Assembly: GCA_902806595.1 (NCBI GenBank)
Contig: CADCXC010000001.1
Coordinates: forward strand, 310,001-374,000
From: Pyrenopolyporus hunteri
Taxonomy: Eukaryota; Ascomycota; Sordariomycetes; Xylariales; Hypoxylaceae
DNA: 64,000 bases
Reading direction: 5' to 3'
The position numbers were made by a program, and so were the translations under genes. Shown here piece by piece: positions 57,901-64,000 of the stretch; the first letter of the stretch is position 1, and every line of letters starts with the position of its first letter. The notes beneath the pieces were generated by a model, which saw only the letters and a program-made list of their open reading frames with translations, had not been told where the DNA came from and searched no databases.

Positions 57901-58740
57901 GAATTTTCATGGCTAATGACAACTCTGCCAGGCTCAAGATATATGTACATGCCGGGCCTTCTCCTTCTCGAGGCAGCCATGCGAAGAAGACCGCTAAGCT
58001 TTAACGCTATTAATAACTACTACTGGTATGTGTGTGGTTAGCAATGAGATTCAGCCCGTAACTATTCTTATCATATTCGGAGAATTGCTCAATATCGATA
58101 ATCAATGGCTATGTGGATTGTCTATCCGTAACAAACTCCGGGAGGAAAGAGACCAATAGATTACACGAACGCGTCTACTGCTAGAGTAACTTGGAAATAG
58201 GAGCGTTAATGGGCAAAATATCAAGTGCCTAAGCGACCGCCACCCTAATTTTCGTTCCGTTAGATGACTCGGCATCGCCATTGGTCTTGTCTGATACTAT
58301 ACGGATCGTGCGTCTTGGGTGGGTCGGCATCGTCTCTCGAGATCTCTTCTCGCGCTTTTTCAATCAGCCTCAACGGCTTTCGCCTGCCGGGTAATATTTT
58401 GGCTTGCTGCTAAGGTACCCAAAATCTGACTTCCCACGAACCCCCCCACGGCATTACTCCAACTATCCATTTAGCCAGAGTTGATCGCGTCCAGCATCAT
58501 CACTCTTCGAACCGCTCAACTGGCGTGCGGGTCTACCTCATTCGGGATGCCGCCGTACCTACTCCGCACGCGATGTGACAATGGAACACGGCCTCGACCT
58601 TCTCCAACAGTGATGTAGGCGCCAGCAACCGTGCGTATCGTCAGTATAAAGGATGGCTTCTCGCCTCGGGTTTGCGCTTGTTGTAGGACTCGCCAAGAGT
58701 AGCGGAGAGACGTAGCCGAAGTGGAATACATAGATACGAT
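54953..58740. other. divergent intergenic, permease / GMC oxidoreductase
   Basis: 3.8 kb between divergent genes with one tentative small gene (separate entry). The first kilobase is the permease promoter. A perfect 8-bp hairpin with an 8-nt loop lies at 57342-57365 (ATGAGGTA/TACCTCAT). A single TACCTAGGT motif lies near 57850. No other gene is supported. Confidence 0.5.
55819..56029 (-). CDS. tentative two-exon small protein
   Basis: Possible gene, complement(55819..55865, 55930..56029), 48 aa. The ATG at 56029 opens a Pro/Asp-rich hydrophilic frame (MPPSTNRPG, then AESDDDMPHKIRPL). A 64-nt intron has donor GTGAGA, branch CACTAACCT and acceptor TATAG. The second exon ends in TAA after 15 codons. 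Splice signals are good, but the protein is short and I do not recognise it. It could be a truncated gene or a chance arrangement. Confidence 0.3.
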
Positions 58741-60978
58741 ATGGCGGGCCAACTATTTACGCTATGGCTATTTGCCGTGACGGGAGCCGCCGCGCAAACG
58801 GCCGCTACCTTCGACTATATCGTCGTTGGCTCGGGTCCTGGCGGCGCGCCGCTTGCGGCCAATCTTGCGCGAGCAGGCTACCCGACGCTGCTCCTAGAAG
58901 CAGGCGATGACCTAGGGAATAACAAGAATTATTCGGTGATGGCAAACTTCAATATCGCGGCCAACGATGAGAAATCGAGATGGGACTTCTTTGTCAAGCA
59001 TTCTTCAGACAAGGAGCGCGAGAGCAAGTATGAGCACATGACATGGCGCAAGCCGGACGGTTCTTTCTACGTTGGCCTTGACCCCCCTGAGGGCTCTGAA
59101 CAACTGGGCATATACTACCCTCGATCGGCTACTCTTGGGGGCTGCGCGAGTGAGTAACCGCAAAACTTCCTTAACTACCCACCTTAGCCTACCCCTATCT
59201 GTCGATTCCTTACGATGAAATCGACCCAGAAGTTATGATAGCCGCTAACTCGTTATTAAAGTGCATAATGGCGGAGTCTGTGCGCTCCCCTCTGACGACG
59301 ACTGGGACGCTATCGCCGAGAGCACTGGGGACGATTCATGGCTAGCAAAGAACATGCGACGGTACTTCGAGAGGATAGAGACGGCTCATTACGTGCCTGC
59401 TGGAACTCCAGGCCACGGCTACACTGGGTACCTGAACCTGACGATGACCGACCCTTCTTTCATGAGGCAATCATCCGATATGCAGCAACTTGCAAGTGAG
59501 TTCATTAAGGAGAACGGAGGCGACGCAACGCGTGATATCAACTCGGCCGATCCGGACCGGGACCAATCCACCGGCGTCTTCGGGCTCGTCAGCCACGCAG
59601 ACCCTAACGGGCACCGCGTTGGGACTAACACCTACATCCGGGCAACTCTGGACGACCCAGCCAAATTTCCGCTAACTGTCCAGCTCCAGAGTCTCGTTAC
59701 CAAAGTGCTCTTTTCCGAGGACGCCGAGGAACCCACCGCGATCGGTGTTGAGGTTCTCCGGGGCCAATCTCTATACAAAGCTGACCCGCGGTATAATGGC
59801 ACCAAGGGAGAGGTCGAGCAGATATTCGCCAAGAGAGAAATCATCGTCGCCGGCGGGGCATTCAACTCTCCGCAGATCCTCAAGCTTAGCGGTATCGGAC
59901 CGGCAGAGGAGCTTAAGAAGTTTGACATCCCCGTGGTCAAGGACCTGCCGGGAGTAGGCGAGAGGTTAGCAGACAACTACGAGGGTAGCGTGTTAGCGAT
60001 AGCTAGCAAGCCCCTGAACGGCTCCGCGGGCCCGATCGCAGTTATGCTCAAGACGCCGACGGCGCGCAAGAACCGTAACATTTACGGCTGGTGCGGGTCT
60101 TTCTCCTTTGAGGGCTTCTGGCCCGGGTTCCCGACCAACTACGGTCCCTCGCAGTACGAGTGCGCGTTCGTCCACATGAATCCTCGATCTCAGGCTGGCT
60201 ATGTGCGTCTACGCTCGGTCGACCCCCAGGAACCGCCCGAGATTAACTTCAACTTCTTCGAGAAGGGCGCGGATGAGGATTTGACCGAAATGCTGGACGC
60301 GGCAAAGACGTTTCGGAAAGCTAGTATGTACTCCTTGAGCCTTCCCCTTTTTAGTCTGACATAGGTGCTTATGCCTCCTGAGCGAACCAATGGAGGAGCC
60401 ATTGGTACTTAGACATACATACTTACATATATCCCCTATTTCGTAGCTTGAAGAATCGTTACTAACTCTGCGATTCAAGTCAGGTCAGTCGGTGAGCCCA
60501 TCGGCCCTTTCAACGAGAAGCATCCATGTCCAGGCACAAACGAGGACTGCTCAGATGAAGAGCAGAAGGAGTTCTTGAAGCTGCAGGCTTACTCGCATCA
60601 CGCCGCGAGCACGTGCGCTATTGGCCCTACCGATGATAAACTAGCAGTTCTAGACTCTAAGTTTAGGGTCCACGGCGTGAGGAACTTACGCGTGGTGGAT
60701 GCCTCTTCATTCCCTACGGCGCCCGGGGCGTTTCCTGTTTGTCCTGTCTTCAGTAAGTCGCCCCCAAAAGTTCTTGGTCCGCCTATCCCTTTTTTAGCCC
60801 TCTAAGGAGCGGGAATTAGTCAACCAGCCTAATCGAGAAGTCATCCTCCCAAAACTTGCCCGAAGGACAAGATCTCATACTAGGGGATCTGGTAAATGCT
60901 GACTAGTCATTTCAAGTGCTTGCGGAAAAGGCAACCGACGACATTCTGAAGGATGCCGAAGCTGCACGTTCGGCCTAG
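58741..60978 (+). CDS. secreted GMC-family oxidoreductase
   Basis: Four exons: 58741..59149, 59262..60323, 60480..60752, 60917..60978; 601 aa. FAD-dependent glucose-methanol-choline oxidoreductase; members oxidise alcohols or sugars outside the cell (CAZy AA3-like). Seen: signal peptide (about 1-19), Rossmann FAD motif VVGSGPGG (30-35 is GSGPGG) with Glu53 for ribose binding, PRSATLGGCA across the first junction, GAFNSPQILKLSGIGP (GMC signature 2), and the active-site pair His530-His531 (YSHHAAS). The second conserved active-site position, often His or Asn, falls in TAPGAFPV as Phe575. The last two exons give the expected end, EKATDDILKDAEAARSA. Introns are 112, 156 and 164 nt with CTAAC or CTGAC branches. 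Choline dehydrogenase-like and aryl-alcohol oxidase-like subgroups are both possible; the substrate is unknown. Confidence 0.92.
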
Positions 60979-63037
60979 ATTGGACGAAAGGATCACGTTC
61001 CCGGAAGTATAACATGAGGCTACGGAAGAGGTATGATATGATGTGTATATGGGGATGAGTAGATAGTATATATAATTTGGTTCTTATACTTACTAGTGCC
61101 GTTGTCCCCAGGGGGGGGGGTTTGCCTGTCTCGTGCTGGTTCTTCTCATTTGCTACGGCGGGCCCAAGGATATATGCCCCCATTGATTATAGTGTATATT
61201 ACCTACCCAAGCACCTAACTTATCTAAGTAGGTAGGTAGCTATCATGTAGGGTCCCTAGGCTTCGAAAATGGCTCAGGATTGACCCTAGAAGGGTTGATA
61301 CTACCGGTATCAATAAGGTCTGCCCATGCCCATTCTCGGGTTCACCTTGATTATCGCGGTAGTAGGACACCGGGTATCACCGAGAATTTAAGACTCGGGA
61401 ATTCGCCAATACCAAGAATATTGCCTAAATCAAGGCTTATGTGATAACCTCTAAGCACTATTGTAGGGTGATATGAGAATTTTTGCTTTGCTTTGCTTTT
61501 GCTTACGGGCCCGAGACTCCTCCCTCTCCCTCCCCCCTCCTTTAATGCTGTAGCACTGGCTAAAATTCCTGCTTATACCTATAATGGTAGTAATCCCTGC
61601 CAATATCCTCAATCCGAAAAAGCTGGCGGGCCTCTATCGGATTCGCGGATACGGTAGCTGCAAAGCAACACAATTGCATACGACTTTACCGTTTACCGTG
61701 GTACGAAAAGTAGTTTATTTGCAAACTGGGCCAAAGAAGGTCATGACTGCATATATTAAGGGTGCAGATTAACACGTCCAGGAGCTGCTATTGGTTTAAA
61801 GGCGCCACATTGAGCTCGGAATCTGCCGGCAATGGGTGGGTGGTATTGTAGGTACTGTAAATACGTTACACATGTGAGGGACTTCGTTGGGTTGCGTCGG
61901 TCGTCTTCCTTCGCTTGATAGGTCCCGGCCCTCGACTGCTCTTCTAGGACTAGACTGTCCGTATATATGTGTACCATACAAAAATAAAAATAACCCATAC
62001 GCGGATCAAAAACCTCTGTGCGTCCCGTTGCTAGTTAGACCTGGGTATTTTTACGGCATGACGTAAAGCTCGAAATACACGAGTATCCAGAGCATTGGAA
62101 TCCCGCGACTCGACTGGCGGTTGTATATCTGACAGCGTTGTGCAAGATTCGTATACTAAACCTTGGCAAAGGCTCTCTCATTGGCGAATCCGGGTGGGCT
62201 GAACTATTCAAAGCCACATGGCATAACAGTTTCGCAGTCTGGGTAGATTTTTTACTTGATTTTGACTAGAGACCCCCAGTCAGATGCAACCCTCCAAGTC
62301 ACCTCGGAGGATCTTTTTTTCTTTGCAGATTTATTGCTACCCGCCCTTCTCGTTGGTTAGGACGCAGGATTCGAGAAAGAGAGCGACTGCTCCGCTTGAG
62401 CCATAGTATGATACGATTAGCGCCCGCAGAACGCTTAGCATGAAGTATCCTGCGTCCTGGCGTCAGCCAGCTCGTCTGACTTCCTAACGCTTGCGGTATC
62501 TATTGAGTCTCTGCACGCCGTCGGTAACTCTAGAGGCCGTCTGTGTGTCTGCGTGAAGATGAGTTGGCTGGGCGTTGCTTTATACTTACCTGATCACCCT
62601 GTTTCGTCCCCAGACAGCTTTAAGGCACTTATGTCCTTACTCATGGCTTTACGCCCATATTCTAGATAAGGCAGGGGTGCAGCGTTATAATCCTAGATGC
62701 CACTGTGGTGGGATTTGTATTGGATTCAGATCGGTGGTAGGCCCGTTCTGGCCACTACCTACCTACCTACCGCTTTCGCTGGGCCATCTCAGTCATCAAG
62801 TGCAGGGTATTCCCGCATGGCACGAGAACAATACATAATACATAATACATTGGACAGGCCCTAGGCTGAGAGAGCGCTTCACAGCCTACCTATATGTAAG
62901 TATGCGCCAGTCATATGTAATACTAGATTGTATACATCTCGTAGAACGTGAGCACTCGAGATTCTCCTCCTCTTAAAGAACGTCATTCTCCTTTCTCTAC
63001 CCAGTTTGCGCTGTTGCGCAAAGGCGCCCTCCTCAAA
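60979..63037. other. intergenic
   Basis: Two kilobases with no supported gene. Contains a pyrimidine-rich patch at 61490-61555, a TAGG repeat near 61228 and a CCTA run near 62756-62770. The last part is the promoter of the membrane-protein gene. Confidence 0.6.
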
Positions 63038-64000
63038 ATGGGTGCCATACAAGATATCGCCGATAACTATTCCCAAGGCCAGATGATTGGCCTTGGGGTT
63101 GCCTTTATGATATTGCCGATTGCTGCGGTCGCTCTGCGGTTATGGGCCAAATTCCTAGGGCAGAAGGGTATAAAGTTGGACGACTATCTCGTCGTCGCTG
63201 CAATGGTAAGCCGAACGAACTACTATTTGATCCCGTTGAGACATGCAGTAGCTGACTGGCATAGTTTGTTGCTATCGGCTGTGCGGCTGTTCAGCTAGTC
63301 GCCGCCATTGACGGCCAACTTGGCCAACATCAGACCACCACGCCGGACGGGCAACCAATCCTCGACGACCCTCGATTTGTGGTTTATGAGAAGGTAGGTC
63401 GACGAACCAGCTTCAGAACAGAGATTTAAATGAAACGAAAAACCGGTGCCAACTATTTGTCTGTAGTGTAAGCTCGCGGTCAATATCCTCTCAACCGTCG
63501 GCCTCGGATTCGTCAAGTCGTCTATCCTGGTCTTCTATATGAACATCTTCTTCGGCAAGCCGTTCAAGATCGCCGCGAAGGTTGTGCTTGGTCTCGTTAT
63601 TGGCTGGACGGTCTCGTTCTTCTTCGCAAACCTCTTCACCTGCTACCCGATCACGCCGTTCATCGAGCCGTTCTACAACAACAACTGTGTGGATGGGTTG
63701 GCGCTATGGTACTCTATGGCGATCTCAGACATCATCATCGACGTTATTATCCTTGTCATGCCGATTCCGATGGTCTTAAAGTTGCATCTACCACTGCCCC
63801 AGAAATTGGGCGTGCTAGCCATGTTTCTCCTCGGCGCTACGTGAGTTGACACCGCATGTCTTTCGTCGGGTTATGCAGCGCCTTACTGATTGTGTCACCG
63901 CAGCGTATGCGCATTCAGTCTTACTCGTGCGCTGATCTACGTTCACGTGGGCGACAGCCTGGCTCTCCACTTCAACGATGAGACTTGTATGGCCCCCTCT
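63038..64000 (+). CDS. rhodopsin-domain integral membrane protein, partial (right edge)
   Basis: Four exons visible: 63038..63205, 63265..63393, 63467..63840, 63904..64000 (cut by the window end); 256 codons. A seven-helix fungal membrane protein of the rhodopsin-domain (SAT4/Pth11-like) group. Members are putative receptors or of unknown role. Seen: extracellular N-terminus, first span MIGLGVAFMILPIAAVALRL, then KLDDYLVVAAM at the first junction, an extracellular loop with ILDDPRFVVYEK, further spans with SSILVFYMNIFFGKPF and FANLFTCYPITPF, and NNNCVDG before a long span ending MPIPMVLKLHLPLPQKLG. No CFEM cysteine domain precedes it. The ATG at 63038 is used; only a GTG lies in frame upstream. 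Introns are 59, 73 and 63 nt with CTGAC-type branches. Confidence 0.88.

Noticed and set aside
1..64000. CRISPR arrays, prokaryotic operons, complete transposons, viral genes or a biosynthetic cluster
   Set aside because: None is supported. There are no repeat-spacer arrays, no transposase or reverse-transcriptase motifs, and no clustered backbone enzymes.

Overview
The window is nuclear DNA from a filamentous ascomycete (Pezizomycotina). A Sordariomycete is my best guess; this is inferred from protein character, not from a search. Nearly all recognised genes carry short introns (53-164 nt) with GTAAGT/GTATGT-type donors, CTAAC/CTGAC branch sites and YAG acceptors. The proteins are typical of that group: an MTR-like amino-acid permease, a KDM4-type demethylase and a fungal rhodopsin-domain membrane protein. 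No prokaryotic operon, CRISPR array, intact transposon or viral gene was seen.

Layout. 1-3.3 kb: no gene. 3.3-24.9 kb: a dense housekeeping block. It holds the mitochondrial i-AAA protease YME1 (-), the SPX-ankyrin-glycerophosphodiesterase GDE1 (-), a mitochondrial PPR-like protein (-), a CZIB/DUF866 zinc protein (+), the spliceosomal core protein SmF (+), the arginine methyltransferase PRMT5 (-), prefoldin subunit 4 (+) and a secreted APP1-like phosphatase (+). 24.9-41.7 kb: a gene-poor stretch with one convincing small cysteine-rich two-exon gene and a few coding-like remnants. 41.7-50.6 kb: the DEAH helicase PRP43 (-) and a very long JmjN/JmjC/ePHD histone demethylase (-). 50.6-58.7 kb: mostly intergenic around an MTR-like permease (-). 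58.7-64 kb: a secreted GMC oxidoreductase (+) and a rhodopsin-domain membrane protein cut by the right edge (+).

Four small genes (CZIB, SmF, prefoldin-4 and the cysteine-rich protein) are split into exons so short that a long-ORF scan misses them. They were rebuilt here by joining exons at splice signals and checking reading phase. For all multi-exon genes the exon lengths sum to a multiple of three.

Functional themes are loose: RNA processing (SmF, PRP43), chromatin and arginine/lysine methylation (PRMT5, KDM4-like), proteostasis (YME1, prefoldin), lipid and phosphate metabolism (GDE1, APP1-like) and secreted or membrane functions. The neighbours do not form an evident pathway or biosynthetic cluster.

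The most distinctive non-coding signal is a dispersed palindromic microsatellite built from TACCTAGGTA and TAGG/CCTA units. It is scattered through the intergenic DNA and was not seen inside any exon.
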